Positions 27,056 to 35,617 of a stretch of DNA of 64,000 nucleotides are shown here, piece after piece; position 1 is the stretch's first letter; the number at the start of each line of letters is the position of its first letter. The notes beneath the pieces are model-generated. The model was not told the origin of the DNA. It did no database searches and saw nothing but the letters and a program-made list of their open reading frames with translations. The translations under genes were made by a program, and so were the position numbers. The DNA is taken from positions 372,001-436,000 of the forward strand of contig JACKNV010000001.1 of NCBI GenBank assembly GCA_024234735.1. The letters are read 5' to 3'. This DNA is from Pseudomonadales bacterium (lineage in GTDB: Bacteria > Pseudomonadota > Gammaproteobacteria > Pseudomonadales > Halieaceae).

Positions 27056-27069
27056 CTTAAGGTGATCGG

Positions 27070-27492
27070 GTGACTTACCGGAAAACCGTCAGGCAGGGTA
27101 ATGCCCTGCCGAGGCTTGGCGAACTGGAGCTGGCGCTGCTCGAGGCGCTGTGGTCGACTCCCGAGCAATCGGCGGCCAGCCTGCAGCGACGCGCCGGCCG
27201 CTCCAGTCTCAGCACCATCCAGTCAACGCTGGAGCGACTCTTCCGCAAGGCGCTGGTGCACCGCCGCAAGCAGGGGCATGCCTATGTTTACAGTGCCGCC
27301 ATGGGCCGCCCGGAGTTACTGGGCCGGTTGCTGGGGGGGGTGATCAGGCAGTTGCACACCGGCAGCCTGGACCCCATCCTCTCAAGCTTCGTGGATTTTG
27401 CCGATCGCATCGACGGGGACACGCTGGAGCGGCTGGATGAACTGGTGCAGCAGCGGCGCCAGGCGCGCCTGGCGGGGGACGAGCCATGCTGA
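27070..27492 (+). CDS. BlaI/MecI/CopY-family repressor
   Basis: 140 residues from a GTG preceded by AAGGTGA. The winged-helix domain is at about 14-80: LGELELALLEALWSTPEQSAASLQRR, SLSTIQSTLERLFRKALVHRRKQGHAYVYSA, the BlaI/CopY pattern. The C-terminal dimerisation helix follows. Its stop overlaps the start of the M56 peptidase gene. In BlaI/BlaR1 systems the membrane peptidase triggers removal of the repressor. The regulated gene is probably the divergent TonB receptor plus this operon itself; no beta-lactamase gene is nearby. Confidence 0.9.
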   Translation: MTYRKTVRQGNALPRLGELELALLEALWSTPEQSAASLQRRAGRSSLSTIQSTLERLFRKALVHRRKQGHAYVYSAAMGRPELLGRLLGGVIRQLHTGSLDPILSSFVDFADRIDGDTLERLDELVQQRRQARLAGDEPC

Positions 27493-28406
27493 CCCTGGCG
27501 GCCTCGATGTTGCTCTGCTTTTTGCTGCTGTGGCTGCTGTTCGGCGCGCTCAGCTGTGCGGTTTATCCGTTGGTGCGCAACACCATGCGGTCCATCGACC
27601 CCGCCCAGGCCAGCGTGCTGTTGCTGGGCTGGATTGCCTTGCCCGTCGGGATCGCCGGACTCACCTGCGCAGTGCTGTACTCACCCGACGTGTCGGCCTT
27701 GCTGGTTGCCGGACATTGCCACCTGGGGAGCTGCCGCCAGCACGGGCCGCAGTCCGCCGGGGCCATCCTGCCGGCGGCGTTGTTGCTGGTGTGGACCGCG
27801 CTCCGTCTCTGCAACGGCCTGCGCAGCCAGTGGCTGCCCGCCCGTCGCCTGGGGCGGGAACTGGCCGCCGTCGGGCGTTGCCGCGGCGATTACCTCGAGC
27901 TCGATACGCCGGAGGCGGCGGCGTTCACCGTGGGCTGGTGGAACCCGAGGGTGTTCATCACCGCTGGCCTGCGCGCAGCCTGCTCGCCGCGGGAACTGGA
28001 CTGCATTGTGTTGCATGAGCGTGGCCACAGGCGGCGGCGGGACAATGTCAGGCTGCTGGTCGCCCGCCTGCTCGGCCAGCCGTTGCCGCACTGTTGGTCG
28101 CAGCTCATGCTCGAGGACCTGAAGCTGTGTTGCGAGCAGGCCAGCGACCAGTTCGCGGCCAGGGCGGTCGCGCCGGAAGAGGTAGCGGCGGCCCTGCTGC
28201 AGGTAGCCAGGTTGCAGGGGCGGGGAGCCCGGCCGGGGGTGCTGGCTTTTACCGGCAGCCACATAGAGCGGCGGGTGCGGGCCCTGCTGGACGCCCCTGC
28301 GTCCCCGCTGCCGGGGGAGTGGGTCTTTGCCTGCGTGTCCGCCGCGGTGCTGTTCACGCTCGCCATCGTCAACCCGCTGCACAGGGCGCTGGAGATGATC
28401 CCCTGA
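27486..28406 (+). CDS. M56-family membrane metallopeptidase (short BlaR1-like)
   Basis: 306 residues, overlapping the repressor gene by 7 bases. Membrane segments lie at about 5-28, 42-62 and 92-110, then the zinc-protease motif HERGH at 177-181 and a conserved downstream Glu-rich helix (LKLCCEQASDQFAARAV). A last membrane segment is at about 280-298. Full BlaR1 proteins have about 600 residues with a penicillin-binding sensor; here the protein stops after the last helix, so there is no beta-lactam sensor and the signal must be sensed otherwise. Confidence 0.9.
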   Translation: MLTLAASMLLCFLLLWLLFGALSCAVYPLVRNTMRSIDPAQASVLLLGWIALPVGIAGLTCAVLYSPDVSALLVAGHCHLGSCRQHGPQSAGAILPAALLLVWTALRLCNGLRSQWLPARRLGRELAAVGRCRGDYLELDTPEAAAFTVGWWNPRVFITAGLRAACSPRELDCIVLHERGHRRRRDNVRLLVARLLGQPLPHCWSQLMLEDLKLCCEQASDQFAARAVAPEEVAAALLQVARLQGRGARPGVLAFTGSHIERRVRALLDAPASPLPGEWVFACVSAAVLFTLAIVNPLHRALEMIP

Positions 28407-28480
28407 GCTCGGGCACTGTGCTCACGCCATGCCACGCAGGTGAGTGCTGTTTTGTCCGGGGAAACCCGGCGCGAACGCCA

Positions 28481-28921
28481 TCAGTCCAGGTAGATACCGT
28501 GATAGGCATACCACTTGCGGTCCAGGGTCCAGCGCACGGAATTCACATCGCCCTGGCTGGCCACCAGCTTGGCGGCCCGCGACTGCAGTGTCGCCAGGGT
28601 ATCCTGGGCGGCCATCATGGCATCGTCGGTAACACTGGTATTGGCGAGCTGCGGGTAGACCAGCCGCAAGAATTGCGAGACGGGTACCTGTGCCGAGCGC
28701 GGGCTGGACATTTCCGCCACGCCGTCCTGTAAAGAGATAACCTCGAACTGGTAGGGATAGGCCGCCAGTTCCGGGTCCGCCCGCAGTATCTTGTTGAGTT
28801 CGCTCACGCGTGAATCGAGGCCCGCGAGCCACCACAACAACAGGGCCGCCGCCAGGCAAATCAGGATGACCAGGTAGCGCCGGGTGAAGGTATCCAGACC
28901 CTGCCGTGGTGAATCCGTCAT
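28481..28921 (-). CDS. Unknown single-pass membrane protein, third gene of bd-oxidase operon
   Basis: 146 residues with one membrane helix at about 16-36 (YLVILICLAAALLLWWLAGL) and a soluble, presumably periplasmic remainder ending KWYAYHGIYLD. It starts 15 bases after cioB on the same strand, so it is very probably cotranscribed. It is far longer than CydX/CydZ small subunits (about 30-50 residues) and I do not recognise it. An accessory or assembly role for the oxidase is an inference from position only. Confidence 0.75.
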   Translation of the reverse strand: MTDSPRQGLDTFTRRYLVILICLAAALLLWWLAGLDSRVSELNKILRADPELAAYPYQFEVISLQDGVAEMSSPRSAQVPVSQFLRLVYPQLANTSVTDDAMMAAQDTLATLQSRAAKLVASQGDVNSVRWTLDRKWYAYHGIYLD

Positions 28922-28936
28922 GGCGCCGCGTCTGCT

Positions 28937-29929
28937 TCAGTCATAGGAGAGTGTGGTCGCCTTGCCGCGGAATACCCGGTACACGAACAGGGTGTACACC
29001 AGGATCGCTGGCAGTGTGATCACGACTCCCACCAGGGTGAACTGCAGCGACTTGACCGAGGCGGAGGCCTCCCAGATGGTCATGCGGTTCATGACGATGT
29101 CGGGAAACAGGCTGTAGGCGAGGCCGAGGCCGGCCATCAGGCAGATGAGGATGACGGCGGCGAAGGGCAGCCAGTTGCGGCTGCCCTGCAGCAGTTCGTC
29201 CCGGCGCAGCATCAGCAGCAGCCCCAGGTACAGCAACGAGGTGATCACCGGGATGGGCGCAAGCCACAGGAAATTCGGCAGGCTGAACCACTTGTCGGCA
29301 ATCGTCTGGCTGACGATGGGCGTGGCGATTGAAACCACCAGCAGACCCAGGCCCATGGGCCAGACGGCGGCCCGCGCCCAGCCGATGGCCCGGTCCAGCA
29401 GGCGCCCCTCGGTCTTGATCAGCAGCCAGCCGCAGCCCAGAACCAGGTACAGCGCGGGGAGGGTAGCCGCCGTCAGTACCGAAAATACCAGGCTGAGGGT
29501 GGAATCTTCCAGGCCGGTAATATAGGAGCCCAGCATCCAGCCCTGGGCGCAAGCGGCGACGGTCGAGCCGATGAAGAAGGCGCGATTCCACAGGGTCCTG
29601 CGGTGGTCCCCGGCCTTCACCCGCAGGTCGAAAGCGACGCCGCGCAGGATAAGCCCCATCAGCATGATGGTCACCGGCAGGTACAGGTGGGTCAGGACGA
29701 TGCCGTGGGCTATCGGGAAGGCGATCAGGAGAATCCCCACCCCCAGCACTATCCAGGTTTCATTGGCGTCCCAGAAGGGGCCGATAGATGCCACCATGAC
29801 ATCTTTTTCGGATTCCTCGGCCAGTGGCAGAAGCATGCCGATTCCGAGATCGTAGCCGTCGAGAATCACGTATACCAGCAGCGCTAGACCCATTGCCGCC
29901 ATGTAGAAAACGGGTAACCAGTATTCCAT
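28937..29929 (-). CDS. cioB: Cytochrome bd-type (cyanide-insensitive) oxidase subunit II
   Basis: 330 residues. The N-terminus (YVILDGYDLGIGMLLP) and WDANETWIVLGVGILLIAFP are signatures of CydB/CioB, a polytopic subunit that pairs with CydA/CioA. It starts three bases after the cioA stop. The enzyme oxidises quinol and reduces oxygen to water in the inner membrane without pumping protons. The short form fits the CIO group rather than E. coli CydB (379 residues). Confidence 0.95.
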   Translation of the reverse strand: MEYWLPVFYMAAMGLALLVYVILDGYDLGIGMLLPLAEESEKDVMVASIGPFWDANETWIVLGVGILLIAFPIAHGIVLTHLYLPVTIMLMGLILRGVAFDLRVKAGDHRRTLWNRAFFIGSTVAACAQGWMLGSYITGLEDSTLSLVFSVLTAATLPALYLVLGCGWLLIKTEGRLLDRAIGWARAAVWPMGLGLLVVSIATPIVSQTIADKWFSLPNFLWLAPIPVITSLLYLGLLLMLRRDELLQGSRNWLPFAAVILICLMAGLGLAYSLFPDIVMNRMTIWEASASVKSLQFTLVGVVITLPAILVYTLFVYRVFRGKATTLSYD

Positions 29930-29932
29930 CGC

Positions 29933-31282
29933 TCAAGCCCTTGCGGATGTGTCGAAGTGGGGGGTGGGACCCAATTGCAGCGATGCGGCGGGTTTTTTTG
30001 CCAGCTGCCGCAGGGCCCCGATGTAGGATGCCAGCAGGAACAAGTACAGCAGTATGTATCCGAACAGGGTGCCGGACATGGTGGCGCTGCTGTGGTCGGC
30101 GACCACGTCGCTCACGGTGAACACGCCGTCCACGATCCAGGGCTGGCGGCCAATCTCGGTCACATACCAGCCGGCGAGTACCGCCACCCAGCCGGAAAAG
30201 GTCATGGCGGCCAGCGCCATGAGCACCGGCCTGCCGGCTTTCCCGCGCCTGAACAACTGCCAGGCAGCCCACCAGGATACCAGTAACATCAGTACGCCGA
30301 TGCCCAGCATCACCCGGAAGGACCAGAACACGACTGCCACAGGCGGGTGTTTCCCGACAAAATCGTTGAGCCCCTGTACCTCGCCGCGCGGTGAATGGGT
30401 GAGTATCAGGCTGGCGCCATAGGGTATCTCCAGCGCCCAGCGGTTGCTGCGGGTTTCCTGGTCGGGGAACGCCACCACCGTGAAAGGCACTTCCCGCCCG
30501 GTTTCCCAGACGGCTTCCATGGCGGCGATCTTGGCCGGTTGGTGTTCCAGGGTGTTTATCCCGTGCAGGTCACCGATGAATATTTGCAGGGGCGCCATCA
30601 CCGCTGCCAGCAGCACGCCGGTGCGCATGACGCGCCAGGTGGCGGGGCCGTCGACTTCGTGCAGCGCCCGCCAGGCACTTACCCCTGCCACCAGAAAGGC
30701 GCTGGTCAGCACCGAGGCGGCCAGCATGTGAAAGAAGCGGTAGGGAAAAGACGGATTGAAAATGACTTCCATCCAGCTGTCCACCATGACCACGCCATCT
30801 TCCAGGTGGTAGCCGGTCGGGGTCTGCATCCAGGAGTTCAGACTAAGTATCCAGAAGGCCGAGAGGGTGGTGCCGAAGGCCACGAAGAAGCTGCTTATCA
30901 GGTGCACCCGATTGGATACGCGGTTTTTACCGAACAGCATGATGCCCAGGAATGACGCTTCCAGGAAAAACGCGCTGAGTACCTCGTAGCCCAGTAACGG
31001 CCCCGCCACGTTGCCCGCCTTTTCCATGAAACCCGGCCAGTTGGTGCCGAATTGAAAGCTCATGGTGATGCCGGAGACGACCCCCATGGCGAAGGTGAGG
31101 GCGAACACCTTCACCCAGAACTGGTAGGCATATTCCCAGGCCTTGTCGCCGCTGCGGGTATAGCGCAGCCGAAAGTAGATAAGAATCCAGCCCAGGCCGA
31201 TCGAGATGGCGGGGAACAGTATGTGAAAGCTGATATTGGCGGCGAACTGGATGCGCGCCAGCAGCAGGGGGTCCAGGTCCAT
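29933..31282 (-). CDS. cioA: Cytochrome bd-type (cyanide-insensitive) oxidase subunit I
   Basis: 449 residues against 522 for E. coli CydA; the difference is the shortened Q-loop after the QTPTGYHLEDG segment, typical of cyanide-insensitive oxidases. Heme ligands are visible: His at 20 (ISFHILFP), the second His in PYRFFHMLAAS near 186, and the Met in FRVMLGIGV. GITMSFQFGTNW and AKIAAMEAVWET are conserved quinol-site regions. First gene of a three-gene operon. Such oxidases usually serve low-oxygen or respiratory-poison conditions. Confidence 0.95.
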   Translation of the reverse strand: MDLDPLLLARIQFAANISFHILFPAISIGLGWILIYFRLRYTRSGDKAWEYAYQFWVKVFALTFAMGVVSGITMSFQFGTNWPGFMEKAGNVAGPLLGYEVLSAFFLEASFLGIMLFGKNRVSNRVHLISSFFVAFGTTLSAFWILSLNSWMQTPTGYHLEDGVVMVDSWMEVIFNPSFPYRFFHMLAASVLTSAFLVAGVSAWRALHEVDGPATWRVMRTGVLLAAVMAPLQIFIGDLHGINTLEHQPAKIAAMEAVWETGREVPFTVVAFPDQETRSNRWALEIPYGASLILTHSPRGEVQGLNDFVGKHPPVAVVFWSFRVMLGIGVLMLLVSWWAAWQLFRRGKAGRPVLMALAAMTFSGWVAVLAGWYVTEIGRQPWIVDGVFTVSDVVADHSSATMSGTLFGYILLYLFLLASYIGALRQLAKKPAASLQLGPTPHFDTSARA

Positions 31283-31594
31283 CAGTTGGTCAACCTCGCG
31301 TTGCCTGAAGATTTATGGCAGTGGTGTGAACTCGTCGATCAGGATATAGCAATTCCGGTGCCAGTTGGTGTCGCAAGGCAATGAAAACCGTCCGGCCCGG
31401 GAATACGGTGCACACAGGTGGGGTACGGGGGGGCCACGGGCAGTGAAAGTGCCTTGGTTTCCGGGTTCCCCTGCCATTTTTGGCGAAGCCTTGCCAAAAA
31501 TGGCGGCTCGCGACCTGCCCTGTTCTGTCAGCCAGGGTTGCGGAAAACTGCATGCCCGGTCGAAGGGAAATGCCCGCCTGGTGCGGCGCCAGCC
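31283..31594. other. Noncoding spacer upstream of cioA
   Basis: 312 bases between the Omp85-like stop and the cioA start, both on the minus strand. It must contain the cio promoter; TATATC (complement of 31344-31349 area) is a weak -10 candidate without a convincing -35. The perfect hairpin at 31473-31504 is listed separately. I see no FNR/ANR box of the TTGAT-N4-ATCAA type. Confidence 0.5.
31473..31504. repeat. Perfect 12-bp inverted repeat with 8-base loop
   Basis: GCCATTTTTGGC at 31473-31484 and GCCAAAAATGGC at 31493-31504 are exact reverse complements. It lies 91 bases after the Omp85-like stop and about 190 bases before cioA. No T-run follows on either strand, so it is not a canonical intrinsic terminator; it could end the upstream transcript with other factors or be an operator. 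Confidence 0.6.
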
Positions 31595-32776
31595 TCAGCG
31601 CCAGGTGGAACCCGCCTGGATGTAAAACGCCGTCTGGCCCGGGCCGCGCGCCACGTCCACGCCCATGACAAAGCCGTAGCGGCGCGCTATCAGGTAGCGG
31701 AAGCCGGTGCCATAGCTGTCCACATCTTTCGCATCCGCCAGGTCGTTGAAATTATCCGCGGCCCGGCCAAGGCCGGAAAATATGCCGACCTTCCAGCGCT
31801 CGTTCAATTTGTAATCCAGCTCTACCTCGCCCACCAGCACCCGGTTGCCCTGGTACTCCGAGGCGGAAACGCCGCGCAACTGGATGTAGGGCGGTACATA
31901 GGCGGGCAGGCGGGTATCGTTATTCGCGCTGACCCCGTCAAACTGCAGCCGCAGGCCCAGGTTGAAGCGACTGCCCAGTTCCCAGTAATTGAGTGCCGTC
32001 AGGTTGTAGCTCTCGTAGTCCACATCGCTACCGATGGCATCGGCGAATACTGTGTAATAGCCGGAGTAGTAGTAGCCCCGCTGCGGGTTGAAAGGGTTGT
32101 CGCGGGTATCGTATTCGGCGATTGCCCCCAGACCTGAGGTGACGACCCCTTTGTCCAGGTTCTTGTTGAAATAGTTGACCACATCCGGGGGCAGGGACGA
32201 GAGGTTCGGCGAATTGGCGAAGCTGGTGTCCACCTCCCGGAAGAGTTGGCGGGCGCCGGCGAAAAAGCGGGTGCCCGGGATGCGGAACGTCAATTCCTGC
32301 AACACGAAGGGACCCTCGAGATTCAACTCGATGGGGCGTGGCAGGTCGCCGATGCCGGGAAGCGAGTAGAAGTCGAGGTTGATCGAGCCGTACAACAGGC
32401 CGCCGCGATAGCGGATGGTGTCCTTGCGCCAGAAACCCAGATGTCCCAGGCCCGCCGCCCAGGTGCCGTTCTCGGTGCCCCCTCCGCCTACTATGCTGAC
32501 ATTTTCCGGCAGTAGCGCACCGTGCTCGAGACGCTGTTTGCGCTGCGCGGCCGACTCCTGAAAGAAGACTGCGCCCATTGCCAGGCCGTAACCCACGGCC
32601 GGCTCGGTAATGATCATGGGAACCGGGAGAAAGCCCAGGGGGACCTCGGACAGGTAGCGGCTGAGATCGAATTGACCGTCTTTGGGATCGATCATGTTCT
32701 GCCGGAAAAAGTCTTCGCCCCAGGCGCCGGTGGCGAGCCCGAGACACAGCACCAGCACTGCTGCAATATTTCGCAC
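31595..32776 (-). CDS. BamA/TamA-family (Omp85) outer-membrane barrel protein without POTRA domains
   Basis: 393 residues from the GTG at 32776, chosen because AGGAG lies 8 bases upstream; an in-frame ATG at 32803 would put that site inside the gene. The signal peptide ends near TGAWG. The rest is a beta-barrel: EVPLGFLPVPMIITEPAVGYGLAMGAVFF, RDNPFNPQRGYYYSG (the surface-antigen motif), and a C-terminal aromatic-Arg end (AGSTWR). The protein has no room for POTRA repeats. Likely an outer-membrane transporter or patatin-type barrel; role unknown. Confidence 0.85.
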   Translation of the reverse strand: MRNIAAVLVLCLGLATGAWGEDFFRQNMIDPKDGQFDLSRYLSEVPLGFLPVPMIITEPAVGYGLAMGAVFFQESAAQRKQRLEHGALLPENVSIVGGGGTENGTWAAGLGHLGFWRKDTIRYRGGLLYGSINLDFYSLPGIGDLPRPIELNLEGPFVLQELTFRIPGTRFFAGARQLFREVDTSFANSPNLSSLPPDVVNYFNKNLDKGVVTSGLGAIAEYDTRDNPFNPQRGYYYSGYYTVFADAIGSDVDYESYNLTALNYWELGSRFNLGLRLQFDGVSANNDTRLPAYVPPYIQLRGVSASEYQGNRVLVGEVELDYKLNERWKVGIFSGLGRAADNFNDLADAKDVDSYGTGFRYLIARRYGFVMGVDVARGPGQTAFYIQAGSTWR

Positions 32777-32993
32777 GACGTTTACTCCTGCTCTGGCAAA
32801 CATACAAGAAGTGGCATTGTACCTGCTGGGCCCCGCGCGCGCGCAACTCAGTCAGGCATCCCAGAGGTGAATGGCCGAGGAAATCTGGCTGCCAAACGTA
32901 ATGCCAGGACAGTGGAGGTAGCGTTTGTAATTAAATAGGTGTATACAACAATGGCCGATATCCGGTCACTACTTCCCATATGGAGACGCAGCA

Positions 32994-33698
32994 ATGATAC
33001 AAGTGCTTGGCAAAAGATTGGTTGGCATCGGGCTTCTGGCGAGCTTGTCGCTGCTGGTGGCCTGTGCGAATTCGCAGACGCAAAAGCTGGCCAGCAAGCA
33101 GCAGTTCTCGGGCTACCTTAGCAATTACTCCGACTTAAAGCAGGTCACTGGCGCGGAAAAGGGCGTGGAGTACCTGCGTTGGATGTCACCCGAGGTACAA
33201 AGTGGCAAGTACACCAAGATTCTGCCGAAGGGGGTCAGTTTTTATCCCAAGATGACTCCCGAGCAACAGGCCAGCCGCCAGACCCTCATCGAAATACGCG
33301 ATTACTACGATGAAGCGGTCAAGCGCGAATATGCCGCCATGGGAATACTGGCCACCGAGCCGGGCCCCGGGGTGGCTATTGCGGAATTCGCAATCACCGG
33401 CGTCTACATCCAGGCCGAGGGTATGAAGGCCTACGACGTGGTACCGATTGCCGCGGTAATCAGTCTCACCGAGGCCGCCACCGGTACCCGCGACCGGGTG
33501 GTGCAGTTGGTCATGGAAGGCAAATTGATTGATAGTGAAACCGATGCGTTGCTCGCCGATGCGGTATACAAGGGGCTGGGCAAGGACCTGCCGAATGATA
33601 CCGCCCAGTTGACCCTGGACGACGTGAAGCCGGTGCTTGATAAGTGGGCGGCCAACCTTGCGGCAACTGCGGCCGCTGTTATCGGGGCTGCCAAATAG
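32994..33698 (+). CDS. DUF3313 lipoprotein
   Basis: 234 residues. Signal peptide with lipobox LVAC at about 21-24 and mature start CANSQ, so it is lipid-anchored; Asn at +2 gives no clear inner-membrane retention signal. The FSGYLSNYSDL and RDYYDEAVKREY regions match DUF3313. It ends in an Ala-rich tail. Stand-alone gene in the plus direction, 70 bases before tadA. Function of the family is unknown. Confidence 0.85.
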   Translation: MIQVLGKRLVGIGLLASLSLLVACANSQTQKLASKQQFSGYLSNYSDLKQVTGAEKGVEYLRWMSPEVQSGKYTKILPKGVSFYPKMTPEQQASRQTLIEIRDYYDEAVKREYAAMGILATEPGPGVAIAEFAITGVYIQAEGMKAYDVVPIAAVISLTEAATGTRDRVVQLVMEGKLIDSETDALLADAVYKGLGKDLPNDTAQLTLDDVKPVLDKWAANLAATAAAVIGAAK

Positions 33699-33768
33699 CT
33701 CGCAAACCCCCGCCGTCGCGCGCCGGCTGTACAGCGGTCGGGGCGTTGATGGCGCACCGCAGCCTGCT

Positions 33769-34230
33769 GTGAGCTGTCCCCCTGTCGGGCACGAGCACTG
33801 GATGCGGCGTGCCCTGGAACTGGCCGACCGGGCGGCTGCCCGCCAGGAGGTGCCTATCGGCGCGCTGGTGGTGCGCGATGGGCAACTGCTGGGAGAGGGC
33901 TGGAACCAGGTGATCTCCGCCGGTGACCCCACGGCCCATGCAGAGATCGTCGCCCTGCGGGCGGCGGCTCGCAGGGTCGGCAATTACCGGCTGCCCGATA
34001 CCACCCTTTATGTCACCCTGGAGCCCTGCACCATGTGTGCGGGTGCCTTGGTCCACGCCCGCGTGGCGCAACTGGTATTCGCGGCCTGCGAGCCACGCGC
34101 CGGGGTGGTGTGCAGTACCTGCAACATGCTGGACGAGCCGCGCTTCAATCATCGGGTGCGCTGGCAAGGCGGCATCCTGGCGGCCGAGAGTGGTGAGCGA
34201 TTGCAGGCTTTTTTTCGCGCGCGGCGTTGA
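33769..34230 (+). CDS. tadA: tRNA-specific adenosine deaminase TadA
   Basis: 153 residues if it starts at the GTG at 33769; an ATG at 33802 would remove HEHW, which aligns with the conserved start of TadA (HEYWM). The zinc and catalytic motifs are intact: PTAHAEIVAL (His, Glu) and LEPCTMCAGALVHAR (two Cys). TadA converts adenosine 34 of tRNA-Arg to inosine and is essential in most bacteria. The RBS before this start is weak. Confidence 0.9.
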   Translation: MSCPPVGHEHWMRRALELADRAAARQEVPIGALVVRDGQLLGEGWNQVISAGDPTAHAEIVALRAAARRVGNYRLPDTTLYVTLEPCTMCAGALVHARVAQLVFAACEPRAGVVCSTCNMLDEPRFNHRVRWQGGILAAESGERLQAFFRARR

Positions 34231-34312
34231 AGTTTAGGGAAACATACTTCTCCCTGCGGCGATATCGGGCCTGTTCTGTTCGTAGGTTGGCTGCAGCCGT
34301 GTCGGCCCGTGC

Positions 34313-34735
34313 AAACTTCACCAGCACGACCGCAAGAGCGACCTCCTGGGCCCGGATTTCAATTATGCTGACGCGTTCGGGGGGGGGACCCGGATGCCGT
34401 GAAGAAGAACCTCCACGTCCTGATGTCCGACAGCCCGGAATGGTGGCCTGCCGACTGGGGACACCACGGCGGTCTTATGATTCGCATGGCGTGGCATACA
34501 GCCGGCACCAATCGTATCGCCGATGGACGCAGTGGGGCCCGAACCCGAGGCTGCCGGCCTGGCCGAGTAGGGACTGGGCTGGCATAACCCGCAGGTCATA
34601 GGCTGCGGTCGGCACACTATCACCAGTGGTATCGAAGGTGCCTGGACAACGCATCCCACCAGGTGGAGCAACGACTACTTCTACCTGTTGTTCAACTATG
34701 ATTGGGAGTGGAAAAAAAGCCCGGCCGGTGCCTGA
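34313..34735 (+). pseudogene. katG: Remnant of catalase-peroxidase katG
   Basis: Three pieces of KatG lie in order. Piece 1 (34313-34378) reads LHQHDRKSDLLGPDFNYADA in one frame. Piece 2 (34387 to about 34530) continues in another frame with DPDAVKKNLHVLMSD, WWPADWGHHGGLMIRMAWH and GTNRIADGR; the switch falls at a run of nine G (34379-34387). Piece 3 (34535-34735) returns to the first frame from GPEPEAAG, contains an in-frame TAG, then TITSGIEGAWTTHPTRW to KKSPAGA and a stop. The stretch between pieces 2 and 3 (well over 100 residues) and the whole C-terminal half are missing. The distal-pocket Arg-Trp-His is still readable, but no functional enzyme can result. Confidence 0.9.
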
Positions 34736-35489
34736 ATAAGTCGGCCAGGGATGAAGCGCCAGCTTCAATAGCAACATGAAGACCAGACTGGTGGCAAAAA
34801 GCAGGAAGTTTGCGGAGTTTTCGAGCAGTCTGGTTTGCTCTTTCACTTCCGGTACCAGGTCGGATGCGCAGATATACAAAAAGTTGCCCGCGGCGAACGG
34901 GATAAGCCAGTCGACATCGAACTCGAATGACAACATATAGGTAAAAACTCCGCCCACCAGGAATGTCGATGCGGATATAACATTAAAAAAAACAACGCCT
35001 TGCGCTTTTCCAATCCGCCGCGCAGCAGGACGCCGGAATCGTCCAGTTCCTGTGGGATTTCGTGTGCTGCCGCCGCCAGCCATGTCGTGATGCCCAGGCG
35101 GATATCGACGATGAACGTGCCCGCCACGGCGGCGCTTCCAATAAAGTTGTGCAGGCCGTCACCTATCAGAATCAGGTAGGTAAGGCTTCCTGCAGGGAGT
35201 TTGTGCGCGGTGGCAGTGTTGCCAGTGGAGGAACTGTTCCAGGGCAAAAAAAGGTAGAGAACCCCAGGGCAATCCAGACATAGAGCGAAAGAGTACTCCC
35301 TGTGTGCTCGATCCCGGCGGGGATCATATGGAAAAAAGCACCGCCCAGCATCGAGCCGGCAGCAATCGATACCAGCGGTAACAGCAATTTTTGCATTGTC
35401 TCCTCGCTCAGGAACAAGGTTACACTGCCGACGAGCGCTATCGCGCACATGGCGAGGCTGCCGACGACAATCCAGCACAGGCTTTGCAT
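34736..35489 (-). pseudogene. Frameshifted ZIP-family metal transporter
   Basis: Reading from an ATG at 35489, ZIP features appear in order in different frames: LLLPLVSIAAGSMLGGAFFHMIPAGIEH, then FALEQFLHWQHCHRA, then YLILIGDGLHNFIGS and HEIPQELDDSGVLL, then PFAAGNFLYICASDLVPEV. Frame changes occur at a 7-T run (complement of about 35247-35253), near 35205-35215, and at an 8-T run (complement of about 34987-34994). The last frame runs through its expected end into antisense of the katG remnant. Either a dead gene or one with homopolymer sequencing errors; loss of the 3' end favours a real pseudogene. Family function: import of zinc, iron or manganese. Confidence 0.8.
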
Positions 35490-35617
35490 TGCTTTTTTGT
35501 GCCCTCTGCCGCCCCTGTGGCAGCGACCGCCCGATGCTTGACCAACGTCAATGTACAAACAAACAGGGGATTAGTACACTTCAGGCCGTATGGCATTGGA
35601 TATCGGGGTGGATAGTT

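Noticed and set aside
27070..28406. Beta-lactam resistance operon.
   Set aside because: The M56 protein lacks the penicillin-binding sensor and no beta-lactamase is encoded nearby.
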